Shown here: piece by piece, positions 10,501-19,604 of the stretch
Position numbering within the stretch: position 1 is the stretch's first letter
Layout of the letters: every line of letters begins with the position of its first letter
Assembly: GCA_016764915.1 (NCBI GenBank)
Contig: JAESQY010000069.1
Coordinates: 46,065-110,064, forward strand
Reading direction: 5' to 3'
DNA: 64,000 nt
Source of the DNA: Aliivibrio sp.
Lineage (GTDB): Bacteria; Pseudomonadota; Gammaproteobacteria; Enterobacterales; Vibrionaceae
Position numbers and translations under genes: made by a program
Notes under the pieces: model-generated
Told to the model about the DNA's origin: nothing
The model's input: the letters and a program-made list of their open reading frames with translations, nothing else
Databases searched by the model: none

Positions 10501-11802
10501 CGTTGAGATTGATTGAAGGAGTACTTTTTCATCTTGTATTAATAATGACATCACATTAAAAATCGAACGAGCCAAAGAGTTCATCAATTTCTGACCCCAC
10601 TTACTGGCATCAAAACGGATCTGAAGACGGAAAGTATCGCCAGGCCAAGCATAAATAGCTATTGGGTAGCCAACCGATTCATGCGCGATAACAGGGGTCA
10701 TGGTAAAAGCAGGCTCAATAGAGTTAGGCTCCTTTGATTCTTCATATTGATAAACCGTCACCACCTCAAAGGGCTGACGATTATCCCAACCAGCACGTGC
10801 AATAATGTTCTTAAGCGGTAATCGATTGTGATTGAAACACTCGCTTAGATCACTGTGTCGTGCTTTGAGATAATCATGATTACTTTGCTGCCAGTCAAAT
10901 ATCCAACCTTGAGGAATGGTATTTAATAAAGGACCAACAATTCTGGCTTCATCACTCTGTGTCATATCACGCATCACTGTCGTCATACCTAAAACACAAG
11001 TATCTTCGTGTGTCCAACGCGACAGTACCAAACTACATGCTGACTGAAATACACTACTTTCGGAAATATGCAGACGCTGACATTGCGCTTGTATTTTCTG
11101 ACGCCAATGTGAGTTTTGGCTCATCTCAATACTGCACTCTCCTTCACCTATGTGTCCTGACTGACGATCTAGTCCTTTACCGGGGTTCATTTTACCCAGT
11201 TTTTGTGACCAAAATGTTTCCATGTCATCTAAGTTTAAAGAGTCAAGACGATGCAAATGAGTAGCTAATGAAGGTGCTGGTAAGCAATGTGTAGACTGAC
11301 CTAATATTAACGTGGAATATGCATCTTTGAGATCATTGGCCAGAACATTTAATGACCACCCATCCGTAATTAAATGGTGTATCGTCAATAGCATATAATG
11401 CTTTTCAGGTGTCACACGAATTAAACGAACACGAAAGAGAATTTGCCCCTCTAAGGAAAAGCCTGCGAATTTTTCTTGTTCAGCAAATGACTTGAAGCAA
11501 AAATCGTTCCTCTTACTGTTATCTTCAAACATCCAAGGAATGTTTACCGGATCCGCGGGAAGAACAACCTGATGAGCCTCTTTAAGATCTGTAAAATAAA
11601 ACTGCGTTCTCAAAGCAGGGTGAGCTTGTACTACTAACTCCCAAGCTTTACGATCGCATTTCTCGTCATATTTCCCGAGAATTTCCACCCCAAACTGTTC
11701 AACATAAAGTCCAGTTTCAGACTCTAAACACTGATTCAACATTCCAGACTGCATGGAAGTTAATGGAAAGACATCATCGACTATATCAAATAGCGGTTTC
11801 AT
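7525..11802 (-). CDS. NRPS, C-A-T-R (terminal module with thioester reductase)
   Basis: 1425 aa. Domains seen: condensation about 5-430 with intact HHLITDGWS; adenylation about 450-940 (YTSGSTGKPK, NFYGPSE, YRSGDKC, KIRGVRVE); carrier about 955-1020 with FFELGGSSL; reductase about 1050-1400 with the NAD(P)H motif LLTGATGFVGAHL and the YNQSK catalytic pair. The R domain releases the chain as an aldehyde or, after two reductions, an alcohol. Hand alignment to GrsA gives the code DALFSGFIFK, which matches no common substrate and suggests a hydrophobic residue. AAGGAG precedes the ATG, and the start overlaps the upstream AT-T gene by 17 bp. Being last in gene order and carrying the only release domain, it is the terminal module. 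Confidence 0.93.
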   Translation of the reverse strand: MKPLFDIVDDVFPLTSMQSGMLNQCLESETGLYVEQFGVEILGKYDEKCDRKAWELVVQAHPALRTQFYFTDLKEAHQVVLPADPVNIPWMFEDNSKRNDFCFKSFAEQEKFAGFSLEGQILFRVRLIRVTPEKHYMLLTIHHLITDGWSLNVLANDLKDAYSTLILGQSTHCLPAPSLATHLHRLDSLNLDDMETFWSQKLGKMNPGKGLDRQSGHIGEGECSIEMSQNSHWRQKIQAQCQRLHISESSVFQSACSLVLSRWTHEDTCVLGMTTVMRDMTQSDEARIVGPLLNTIPQGWIFDWQQSNHDYLKARHSDLSECFNHNRLPLKNIIARAGWDNRQPFEVVTVYQYEESKEPNSIEPAFTMTPVIAHESVGYPIAIYAWPGDTFRLQIRFDASKWGQKLMNSLARSIFNVMSLLIQDEKVLLQSISTSSDFECDEVVFIEDEKEQMVPERFLELVQGQPDKPALHNVLTNTVLTYKELWVASNNVIQLLKHHGVSQGDCIACYSENDHHSLINMLAVMMMGGCYLGLDTYYPAERIVNMLDDSDASLILISTQVPEFLEAYCQERNKPCINSTLNTLPHLVEYKKTELSLNDGAYLIYTSGSTGKPKASLNLHSGLANRLAYLRNEFKGRERDNQQHRFLQCAGMSFDASILEMMMVLACGGTMVFDDIHRTRNPAAITEVIRSNHISNIFLPPALLMHVDSKKVPELKIVSVGGERCPEHLAQEWSNRGLFFNFYGPSEASIFCIVNPAHETRVMDSIGLVLPGVQVVLCDQCGHDVPQGVSGELLIGESGLARGYHRRVELTQERFIMRNNQRYYRSGDKCQSNADNYNYIYILDRIDSQIKIRGVRVELTEIERILASIPRIKEALVVPVWENQAVKALHAFYLTEQGQPMALDYMRQQLMQQLPNAVIPAHFTALAAWPLTANNKVDKKCLLNLSGLAYDEYSAYDEKETRLVKVLESVLKSNVSSLARSFFELGGSSLNVAQCISELQKEFNINLAMTEFYQLSSMQALADWLKLTDKGQTIPFSHIISTYDLNKEASLDIDITVDVLKVSSKSSQRWLLTGATGFVGAHLCANILRYTEHEIVCVVRAETTENGKQRVIDKLKQLCLWQDSYTNRFTIIQGDLAKPKLGVSEFDWSDMCESIHHIVHCGALVNFAYPYGLLKAANVESTKWLISLASTSVKKSMDFISTMSLISAAQSYDQIDETMPMPNWQQLVGGYNQSKWVAEQLCLQAMEKGIDISIYRLASMTGDCKVGLNNQKDIIWRAVQACDLLGAYPISTVLADLTATDEISQVIIKAKVQGYRRNIWHLSNPNKQSWQSLYETTPVQGRMLEGIPATEWRQKLMGWLNEYPELTNLLPYTAMQNDHSLVVPLSVKCEHTQSYLNDLQLTLSAVDNQLLSHYLSSLTYLTSPQ

Positions 11803-13501
11803 TGGTTTCTCCTTGCGCTATTAAAGATGCTGCAATTTGTTGCTGCTCTGCGGTTGTAAGTCGGCAAAGTGAAAAAGGCAGCACTTGCGGGCTCTTTTCT
11901 TTATGCGCATTCTGATCGGGTTTATTATTTACCTTGCTCTCCATTTCGGCTAATTCAATATATTGATACGCCTCAGATACCGTAAATTCTCCGCCACGGT
12001 TCGATATTTCACGCACCAAATCCAACAAATCAATCGAGCTACCACCTAAAGCAAAGAAGTTATCCTTACCCTTAAGTGCCTCTTCTTTTATCCCAAGAAT
12101 ACTTGACCATACATACCGTACATCAATTGTAGTTCCCTTAAGGGTTTCAATCGGTGCCGCTATATCTTTATCAATACGTTCCGTCATGACCAATTTTTGG
12201 CGGTAGGATTCAGCCCAAAAAGAGTGACGGTTAAGTGCAATTCCAGGCAGTGGTGCACGCCTTCCTAACGTGGGATTCCACTTATCCCAATCCACATTAA
12301 ACCCATAACACCATAATTGTGCTAGAACACTAAACCACTGTTTTTCTGTGTATATGGCTTCATTGTTAGGCCAACTAATAACACTGGACGTTTTACGGGC
12401 AATCAACGATGTTAATTGCTGTTTTGGTCCAATTTCAACAAATAATGCAGACGGGAAACGAGAAACAAGATGGCTCAATGCGTCATCAAACCTGACAGTA
12501 TGTCTTAAATGAGAACCCCAATAGTCCGCACACATCGCTTGTTCTGTCGTAATATCAACAGCGGTTAAGTTACTCATCCATAAAAAAGAGGGCATTTTAG
12601 GAGAAGAGTTGGCAACTATTGCTTTAAACTCAGAAAGAATATGGTCCATGGATCGGCTGTGATAAGCATGAGATGTTTTCAACTGACTAAAACGTATCTG
12701 ACCTTCTTCCAGTGCGGTGCACAACCAAGATAGATCATTAATATCAATACTCAACACTAACTGATCTTTCGCATTACTGACTGCAATATCAACGCGTTCT
12801 TGCCAATTTGAGCCAAGAACCTTTGTTAATTGAGATTGTTCGATATTACAAGCAAGCATTGCACCGGGCTTCGCACTGCTCATCAGACGACCGCGGTGAT
12901 AAACTAATTCAAGGGCTGTGTTAAAGTCCCATACATCTGCAAAACAAGCGGCGGCATATTCACCTAAGCTGTGACCTAGCATAGATATTGGAACAATATG
13001 TGTCTTTTTCCATAATTCCAGGCTGCTCATTGCCAATATAAACAGCGCTGGTTGTGCCAATGCAGTATCAGCCAAACAACGATCATTCTCTTCACTTGAA
13101 ACCATAAGCAGCGGCAAAAGATCGATATCATAGTGTATTTTTAGAAAGTCACACCCTTGCTCAATTATTGCCCTCGCCTCTGGGTCAGTAACATAAAGCG
13201 CTGCAGCCATACCAGAATATTGGCTTCCCTGGCCAGTAAAAATGAAAATTAATTCATCGCAAAACTGGTCAACAACACTCACCTTTTTGAGTTGTTCTGC
13301 TGATGATTTAGATTGCTCCAGTACACAAGCAATTCGGTGATCAAACGCTTTTCGCGTGTGTCTTAATGTCCACTCGATATCAGCATATGTGTAATTTGAT
13401 AATACGTCTGAGCGCGCAAATTCTGTCACGGTAGCGATGCTCTGTGCCTTACTTGGTGTTGACCACTGAAAAATATGCAATCCATTATCTTTAGGCATCA
13501 T
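11786..13501 (-). CDS. PKS acyltransferase-carrier protein (AT-T), second half of a split PKS module
   Basis: 571 aa. Seen: an AT domain about 75-400 (FIFTGQGSQYSGM, active-site GHSLGE, and HAYHSRSM at the substrate-specificity site) and a carrier domain about 465-535 (FFALGGSSID). HAYH is closer to malonyl-type HAFH than to methylmalonyl YASH, so malonyl is the likely extender. The partner ketosynthase is a separate upstream gene that overlaps it by 11 bp. An ATG at 13522 is in frame, but the ATGATG at 13501/13498 has GAGGGG 5 bases before it and is preferred. There is no KR, DH or ER, so the beta-keto group stays unless another protein reduces it. Confidence 0.9.
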   Translation of the reverse strand: MMPKDNGLHIFQWSTPSKAQSIATVTEFARSDVLSNYTYADIEWTLRHTRKAFDHRIACVLEQSKSSAEQLKKVSVVDQFCDELIFIFTGQGSQYSGMAAALYVTDPEARAIIEQGCDFLKIHYDIDLLPLLMVSSEENDRCLADTALAQPALFILAMSSLELWKKTHIVPISMLGHSLGEYAAACFADVWDFNTALELVYHRGRLMSSAKPGAMLACNIEQSQLTKVLGSNWQERVDIAVSNAKDQLVLSIDINDLSWLCTALEEGQIRFSQLKTSHAYHSRSMDHILSEFKAIVANSSPKMPSFLWMSNLTAVDITTEQAMCADYWGSHLRHTVRFDDALSHLVSRFPSALFVEIGPKQQLTSLIARKTSSVISWPNNEAIYTEKQWFSVLAQLWCYGFNVDWDKWNPTLGRRAPLPGIALNRHSFWAESYRQKLVMTERIDKDIAAPIETLKGTTIDVRYVWSSILGIKEEALKGKDNFFALGGSSIDLLDLVREISNRGGEFTVSEAYQYIELAEMESKVNNKPDQNAHKEKSPQVLPFSLCRLTTAEQQQIAASLIAQGETNETAI

Positions 13502-14816
13502 TACGTCCCCTCTTATCGTCATTCTGAACCTGAGGCGCTGAAGCCAGCACTAAATGGGCATTTGTACCACCAAACCCAAACGAGCTTACGCCACCATAAA
13601 TGGTCTTTTCTTTGGGTAAATTCACCGGTTCAGCACTAACAAAAAATGGGCTTGATTCAATATTTAGCTTAGAGTTAGCCTCTTTAAAGTGAAGAGTGGC
13701 TGGATAGCACCTTTGCTCTAATGATTTAGCCGCTTTAATTAACGACGCAATACCACTGGCACAATCCAAATGCCCTATATTCGACTTAATTGAACCAATA
13801 ACGCAATAACCTTGCCCTGAGTTTCCATAGGCTCGGCGAAGTGCAGCTAACTCCATTGGATCCCCTAACTCGGTTGCCGTACCATGAGCTTCAACAAAAT
13901 TCATCTGAGCGGGATCGACCTCTGCAATACTCATCGCTTCTTGAATGACCTCTGTTTGTCCAGATAAACTTGGCGCCGTGTAACCTGCTTTGCTTGACCC
14001 ATCGTTATTAACTGCAGAGCCGTTAATAACGGCGTATATGTAGTCTTTATCTTGTAAAGCATCATCAAGTCGTTTGAGCGTAACCACACCTATGCCATCA
14101 CCAAACACAGTGCCTGAAGAGTGGCTATCAAACGGTCGACAATGCCCATCTTTCGAGCGAATGCCTTGCGGGCTGTACAAGTAACCGACTGCGCCATATG
14201 CCGAGACAGATGCTCCTCCTGCTAAAGCAAGATCACACTCTCCCGCTAGCAATGCCTGACATGCCGAATGTACCGCAACCAATGAGGTTGAACAGGCACT
14301 CTGCACCGTCATTGCGGGTCCCGTAAGGTTAAGTTTGTAAGCTACACGTGTACAAAGGAAATCTTTGTCATTCGCCATCATTAACGTGACAGGGTCGCGA
14401 TGTTGATAACGAGGATTCCCTAAGATGTTATTGGCAAAATACGTTCCTATTGAACATCCACCATATACTCCTGTTTTTAATCCAACCGATTCCGGGTCTG
14501 GGTATCCAGCATTTTCTAATGCTTGCCAACAAGCTTGAAGAAAATAACGATGTTGTGGGTCCATCATTTCTGCTTCTGCTGGTGTAATATTAAAAAAATC
14601 AGCATCGAATAAACTAGGATCTTCTAAACAAGATGCCCTAAGAACATAATTAGGGTTATTAAGCCATGTCGACTCCACACGCTCGCAGGCTTCCTCTAAG
14701 GCAATGTCTTGAATTGATTCGCTTTTTGTCATCAGCAATGACCATAACTCTTGCACCGTTGCGGCACCAGGGAACTGACCCGCCATACCTACAATGGCTA
14801 CTGATTCAGGCTTCAT
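13491..14816 (-). CDS. PKS ketosynthase, stand-alone KS gene of a split module
   Basis: 441 aa, a single ketosynthase domain. Seen: the active-site Cys in VQSACSTS, the catalytic histidines in VEAHGTATE and GSIKSNIGHLD, and the C-terminal FGFGGTNAHLV. It ends about 15 residues after the KS core and the next gene supplies AT-T, so the usual KS-AT-T polypeptide is split. No frameshift is needed to explain this: both genes have their own Shine-Dalgarno sequence and start. The modular-type KS sequence (not FabF) and its position suggest that it extends the chain from the preceding C-A-T protein with one malonyl unit. Confidence 0.92.
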   Translation of the reverse strand: MKPESVAIVGMAGQFPGAATVQELWSLLMTKSESIQDIALEEACERVESTWLNNPNYVLRASCLEDPSLFDADFFNITPAEAEMMDPQHRYFLQACWQALENAGYPDPESVGLKTGVYGGCSIGTYFANNILGNPRYQHRDPVTLMMANDKDFLCTRVAYKLNLTGPAMTVQSACSTSLVAVHSACQALLAGECDLALAGGASVSAYGAVGYLYSPQGIRSKDGHCRPFDSHSSGTVFGDGIGVVTLKRLDDALQDKDYIYAVINGSAVNNDGSSKAGYTAPSLSGQTEVIQEAMSIAEVDPAQMNFVEAHGTATELGDPMELAALRRAYGNSGQGYCVIGSIKSNIGHLDCASGIASLIKAAKSLEQRCYPATLHFKEANSKLNIESSPFFVSAEPVNLPKEKTIYGGVSSFGFGGTNAHLVLASAPQVQNDDKRGRNDA

Positions 14817-16366
14817 TGATAATCTCCAAGTATAATTCGCTTATCCTGCACCTCTTTTTCCAGATTCTCGGCAATGACTAACTGATCGGCTAATACCGTT
14901 TGTATATCACTGCGTGTTGTCAGTGGGTTGAGCATCACTGCTCGAAATAACACTAATGGTTGATCAGGATAGAGATTAGTCACCCTTTTGGTTCGAGACA
15001 CAAAGGTGTTTCCCAGTGCTCGTTGGCGCTTTTGCAATACAACATTAAATGCACTGACGTTTTCATTTTCTTCTTTGGTTAATGTTCTGCCACGATAGGA
15101 GACTGGCAGATAACGATAAACCATTAGGTTCATTCGTGGCGTATGCACCAATTCAAATTCATCTGTTTCCTCTAGCATCTTCGCCATCATTTTCGCACGA
15201 TTGAGGCTCTTTGACAGAAGTTCACCAAATCCGTCTTTCCCCAAAAGATGAAAGGCGGCATGAAGATATAAAGCCATTGCAGGCCTAGTCCCTTCCAACG
15301 TAAATCGTCCCTGATCGAGAGAAGTACTTCGAATTGCATATGGCGCTTCTTTGCGGATTTCATCTAAAGTGTCAACGTCTTTTGTCAACAAAATGCCACA
15401 CCCAATCGGCGTCATCAGTTGTTTATGTCCATCTATGGTTACCGAATCTGCCATTTCAATATTCTTAAGTAATACTTTCCCCTCTTCACACAGGATCATC
15501 GCTCCGCCCCAAGCCCCATCAACGTGAAGATAAGCTTGATGAAGCTGAGCCAACTTAGCCATATCAGAGATTGGGTCAACACTACCAAAATCGGTGGTTC
15601 CCGCGATAGCTACTAAAGAAACAATCGGTTGTTGCTGTTGTTTTGCTTTATTTAATGCCTCGGCAAGGTGTGGAATTGAGATTTGATAGTGATCATCAAA
15701 TGGCACACGAATTAATGTCAGGCCCAATAAATCTGCCGCTTTATCAAATGAATAATGCATCAATTCTGAACCAATAATTATGCCTTTTTTCTGGACGTTA
15801 TCTGATCGATTCTGCATCTTATTACGAGCGATCCACATTGCGGTAATATTGGCTACCGTTCCACCACTGGTAAAGCAGCCAAAGTTATAACTAGCATGTT
15901 GAACGTACTGTTGATAACACTTTTCATCTAATCCAAAGACTTCTTGATGAAGCATACCCAACACCTGACGTTCTAAAAAACACAGTCCACGACATGATTC
16001 AATTTTCATCATGTTTTGATTTAGAATCATCACTAAGCGTGATAATTGATTAACAAAATTAGGCAGTGGAGATGTCATGTGTCCGATATACGTCGGTGAG
16101 GCTAAATGCGAACAGTGCGGTAGAATATTATGTTGAAAATCATCCAAATAATCTGCCATTCCTATTTGTTTCTCAGGAATATTAGTATCCATAAAGAGCA
16201 TCTTAAGCTGACTGATGTTCAAGTTATCGCAACTGTCCGTTGATTGAAGAAATTGCTGGCACATTTCGTCAATCCAGCCATCAAATTGACTGAATCCTTG
16301 AGTAAAGAGACCTTCTACATCGACCTTGTTTCTTGACGTACATGTTGTTGAATAGATAGTGTTCAT
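14813..16366 (-). CDS. PLP-dependent group II decarboxylase, PanP-like (probable aspartate 1-decarboxylase)
   Basis: 517 aa. Seen: the PLP lysine in VTIDGHKQLM, the aspartate/alanine region HVDGAWGG, FTSGGTVANITA for phosphate binding, and the N-terminal ASPTYIGHMTS stretch. These resemble the PLP-dependent aspartate decarboxylase PanP of Vibrio more than bacterial glutamate or diaminobutyrate decarboxylases. PanP makes beta-alanine from aspartate. The gene lies inside the NRPS operon (ATG after GGAGACACTC; 10 bp from the upstream NRPS, 4-bp overlap with the KS gene). At least one A domain here carries a beta-alanine-type code, so the likely job is precursor supply. Decarboxylation of diaminobutyrate or glutamate is the main alternative. 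Confidence 0.8.
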   Translation of the reverse strand: MNTIYSTTCTSRNKVDVEGLFTQGFSQFDGWIDEMCQQFLQSTDSCDNLNISQLKMLFMDTNIPEKQIGMADYLDDFQHNILPHCSHLASPTYIGHMTSPLPNFVNQLSRLVMILNQNMMKIESCRGLCFLERQVLGMLHQEVFGLDEKCYQQYVQHASYNFGCFTSGGTVANITAMWIARNKMQNRSDNVQKKGIIIGSELMHYSFDKAADLLGLTLIRVPFDDHYQISIPHLAEALNKAKQQQQPIVSLVAIAGTTDFGSVDPISDMAKLAQLHQAYLHVDGAWGGAMILCEEGKVLLKNIEMADSVTIDGHKQLMTPIGCGILLTKDVDTLDEIRKEAPYAIRSTSLDQGRFTLEGTRPAMALYLHAAFHLLGKDGFGELLSKSLNRAKMMAKMLEETDEFELVHTPRMNLMVYRYLPVSYRGRTLTKEENENVSAFNVVLQKRQRALGNTFVSRTKRVTNLYPDQPLVLFRAVMLNPLTTRSDIQTVLADQLVIAENLEKEVQDKRIILGDYQ

Positions 16367-16376
16367 GAGTGTCTCC

Positions 16377-19300
16377 TTAGACCAAATTAGTTTTCTGTCT
16401 GCGCGTACGAGCCATACGCTGTCCCCTTCTGGCGGGTTTTGTTACTGTTTGGGACTCGGTTTCAAATAAATGTGCGGCTAACTCTCGAATCGTTGAGTAT
16501 TGAAGAAGCACGACGACGTCAATATCAAGGGTGAACGTTGTGTTTATTAGATGCTGGACTTGGTTGAGTTCTAAAGACGACAATCCAAGGTCAAATACGT
16601 TTTTTGTGATATCACAATCTGACGTCGGCAAGACTTGAAAAAAAAGATTTTGTAGCAGCTTTTCATTCTCTGACATTGCAATATCTGCCTCTTTTACCGC
16701 TTGTAAACGGTGCACCTTGATGGCGCTTTTCAAGCTAGGCATATTGATTTTTCCGTGAGAAAATAGAGGTATTAGAGGTAATGCATACAGTTGTGCTGGT
16801 ACCATATAAGTTGGTATGCACTCAAGCAGTTTCTTTCGAACCTCAACGATAGAAATAGATCCTGACCAGCAGCCTACTAAGGCTTGATCTTCGGAATCAA
16901 AGAAGACAGCGGCACCAGAGTCATGACTGACTTCTCGAAGGTAATGTTGAACCTCTTGGATCTCGACTCGATTACCTCGAATTTTTACCATGCTATCAGC
17001 ACGACCAATCAATCGTAGTCCGCCTGTTGGTTGAACAACAGCAATATCCTTCATGTCAAAGCCTTGCTGGTTCAAGCGTTTGAGCGATCTCCTAGGTGTT
17101 ATATGATTGGTGTAATTCAGCGGATTATGCGCTCCAGAAACAACCAAATCCCCTGGGCAACCTAACGGCATATCTCGACCAAATTGATCGACAATACAAA
17201 TATCTGCACCAGAAACGGCATAACCGATGCTAGTTTCACGTACTAGCGAATCAGTTAATGCAATCCAAGCTACGTCATTCACTTCAGTAGAACCGTAAAG
17301 GTTACACACGCGCGCCATTGGCATAAGGCGCTTAATGGATTTAAATACCTCACACGGTAGAGGTTCTGCAGTGGTATAGATCTCTCTGACAGAAGGAAGT
17401 GGCTTATCAACCTGACAAAGTAACGTCAGCAAGCTCGGTACGGCATAAATTTTGCTGACTTGCTGTAAGCTAATTAGTTTTGCCAATTTCTGGCCAGATT
17501 CTACTTGATACGGTAGGGCAATAATTCCTGTTGCACCCGAAGAGACGGTATCCAACACTTCCCATAATGCATCAATAAAACCTAAAGGCGTTCGTTGAAG
17601 TACATGATCACTGATTGTTGTTGTCAGTTCATTTTTGGCAAAATGCAATCTCGCATTAACTGCTCTCAATGCTACGGATACACCTTTGGGAGTGCCTGTA
17701 GTGCCAGAAGTATATAACAGAGCTAACTCATCATCAGGCTTCCAGTTCGCCATCACACCCTGCATAGTGTTGAGGTCATAGGCTTGATCTTTACTGTTGA
17801 CCAATAGTCCTGATGACACTACTTTTAGTCCCTCAGGAAAAGCAGATTCATGGTCATAGGCGAGTAAGCTCAATTGAGCATCCTGAATGATTTGTTGACA
17901 CCTAGAATTTGGTAATGAGGCATCAAGTGGCACATAACACACGCCATATATGACACTAGCAATCAATACAGATTGTTGCTCTAAGCCCCTCGTTCCCCAA
18001 AATCCGACTCTAGAACCTCGTGCAACGTCATGGTTGGTAAATAGTTGTATCCATTGAGCTACTCGTTGATTTAATTGAGAATAACTAATGCTATGATTAT
18101 TGCAGATCAATGCAGACTTTTCTGAAGGGTGATCAGCCAATTGCTTAGCTAATAAAGCGATTGTATTTGGAAGGACATCACTTCCTTTACATTGCTGATT
18201 AAGGATCTCCATCTCCTCTTTGCACAACAAATCGATATCTATCAGTTGAGTATTAGTAGGCGCTTGTGCAAAGGTCGTTAAAATCGTGTCTAAATGCGAA
18301 ACAACCCAACCAATTCGTTGCTCGCTATAACGATTTGCATCGTAATTCAACACTAACTCGTATCCATTTGACGTTGGCCACACATAGACTTCTAAATCCA
18401 TGTGGGCATGTACCGTCCCTACACTTACTGGGCTGACTTCAATATCCCCCCATGGTTGAAGAGATCCTGTATCCTGCTGCATCACAAGACCAATCTGATA
18501 AATGGGGTGAGCATCGCCTTGCCAGTTAACCGACTTAACCACCTGCGGGAACGGTGTAGACTGATGAGCGAGTGCGTCCATTCCTGTTTGCTTTGATAGT
18601 TGCAAAAAGCTGTCTATGGTTTGTTCTTCACTCCACGATTGGCGTAAAACAATATTATTGACGAAACAACCAATGAGTTTGTCACTATCAATACCTTTAC
18701 GCCCAGACACATAGGAACCAATCACCGACTCTGTCATGCCGTTATAACGACCTAAAAGATAGTGTAAACTTGCGGCAAAAAACATAAATGGAGACATATT
18801 TAACTGAGAGGCACGATCATGAATTGAATGAGTTAAAGATTGCGTCAATTTATGCGTAACCATTCCGCCATGAAATTTTTTTTCTTGGCGAGCAATCAAA
18901 TCCGCGGGCAAACGGGTGACAGGCGCCCCAGATAGTTTATCTTTCCAAAAAGCCAAAGAAGGTGTTGATTCTTCTGAGTTCGACATGATAGAAACATCAA
19001 TATAATCTTTTTGAATAACAGAGAGCTCGGCTTCTAAGTTAAGGTAGTGTTTCCTTAACTCATCTATCAGTACGCCACTCGACCAGCCATCAAACGCAAT
19101 GTGATGGAAATCCAGTGTTAATATATAATGTTGAGTTGAAAATTGGGTCAGTTTACAACGATAGACTTCGCCTTTATCAATATCAAGATTGATCGACTTT
19201 TCTGCTTTTTGTTCAAGTGACCAAGCACTCTTACTCTCATGCTGATAAAGAGGCATATCTACCAATGCCGAACTATATATATATTGGACGGGTTGACCTG

Positions 19301-19604
19301 TCTCATCATCAAAACGATACCCTGTTCTCAATATTTGATGCCGAGCGACAACATCTGTTAATGCCTCATTCAATCGCTGTAAATTAAGCTCTCCTAAAAA
19401 CTCCAGATTGATACGTATATTGTACGCAGTACTGGCTTCCTTATTTTGAGAGACCAACCAAACACTTTCCTGAGATGGGCTGAGTGGGTAATATTTACCA
19501 AGCTCTTTTTCTATTCGCTCTGGCTTAGACTGCGTTTCTTTAACTTGTGCAATTAATGCAGACAAGTCATCTTGACTTAGTTGATTAATATCGACAATTG
19601 CCAT
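16377..19604 (-). CDS. NRPS, C-A-T with an unusual, beta-alanine-clade-like A domain
   Basis: 1075 aa. Condensation about 35-450 with intact HHIAFDGWS; adenylation about 470-960 with LLYTSGTTGTPKG, NLYGSTE and KIRGNRVE; carrier about 975-1050 with DLGLSSLE. The A4 region reads GFIDALWE: the acidic residue sits one position later than the usual D235, as in beta-amino-acid A domains. Hand alignment gives IDWYYTLDVK, with one gap uncertain in the last part. The A7 motif, normally Y-R-TGD, is altered to DMKDIAV, and A10 reads SHGKINM with the lysine kept. It is probably active because the lysine and P-loop remain, but the substrate cannot be named. It starts in a TAATG overlap with the upstream gene. 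Confidence 0.88.
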   Translation of the reverse strand: MAIVDINQLSQDDLSALIAQVKETQSKPERIEKELGKYYPLSPSQESVWLVSQNKEASTAYNIRINLEFLGELNLQRLNEALTDVVARHQILRTGYRFDDETGQPVQYIYSSALVDMPLYQHESKSAWSLEQKAEKSINLDIDKGEVYRCKLTQFSTQHYILTLDFHHIAFDGWSSGVLIDELRKHYLNLEAELSVIQKDYIDVSIMSNSEESTPSLAFWKDKLSGAPVTRLPADLIARQEKKFHGGMVTHKLTQSLTHSIHDRASQLNMSPFMFFAASLHYLLGRYNGMTESVIGSYVSGRKGIDSDKLIGCFVNNIVLRQSWSEEQTIDSFLQLSKQTGMDALAHQSTPFPQVVKSVNWQGDAHPIYQIGLVMQQDTGSLQPWGDIEVSPVSVGTVHAHMDLEVYVWPTSNGYELVLNYDANRYSEQRIGWVVSHLDTILTTFAQAPTNTQLIDIDLLCKEEMEILNQQCKGSDVLPNTIALLAKQLADHPSEKSALICNNHSISYSQLNQRVAQWIQLFTNHDVARGSRVGFWGTRGLEQQSVLIASVIYGVCYVPLDASLPNSRCQQIIQDAQLSLLAYDHESAFPEGLKVVSSGLLVNSKDQAYDLNTMQGVMANWKPDDELALLYTSGTTGTPKGVSVALRAVNARLHFAKNELTTTISDHVLQRTPLGFIDALWEVLDTVSSGATGIIALPYQVESGQKLAKLISLQQVSKIYAVPSLLTLLCQVDKPLPSVREIYTTAEPLPCEVFKSIKRLMPMARVCNLYGSTEVNDVAWIALTDSLVRETSIGYAVSGADICIVDQFGRDMPLGCPGDLVVSGAHNPLNYTNHITPRRSLKRLNQQGFDMKDIAVVQPTGGLRLIGRADSMVKIRGNRVEIQEVQHYLREVSHDSGAAVFFDSEDQALVGCWSGSISIVEVRKKLLECIPTYMVPAQLYALPLIPLFSHGKINMPSLKSAIKVHRLQAVKEADIAMSENEKLLQNLFFQVLPTSDCDITKNVFDLGLSSLELNQVQHLINTTFTLDIDVVVLLQYSTIRELAAHLFETESQTVTKPARRGQRMARTRRQKTNLV

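Noticed and set aside
9656..11264. Plus-strand open frames inside NRPS genes, and similar ones throughout 4-64 kb
   Set aside because: They lie opposite well-supported domains and show no family motifs or ribosome-binding sites.
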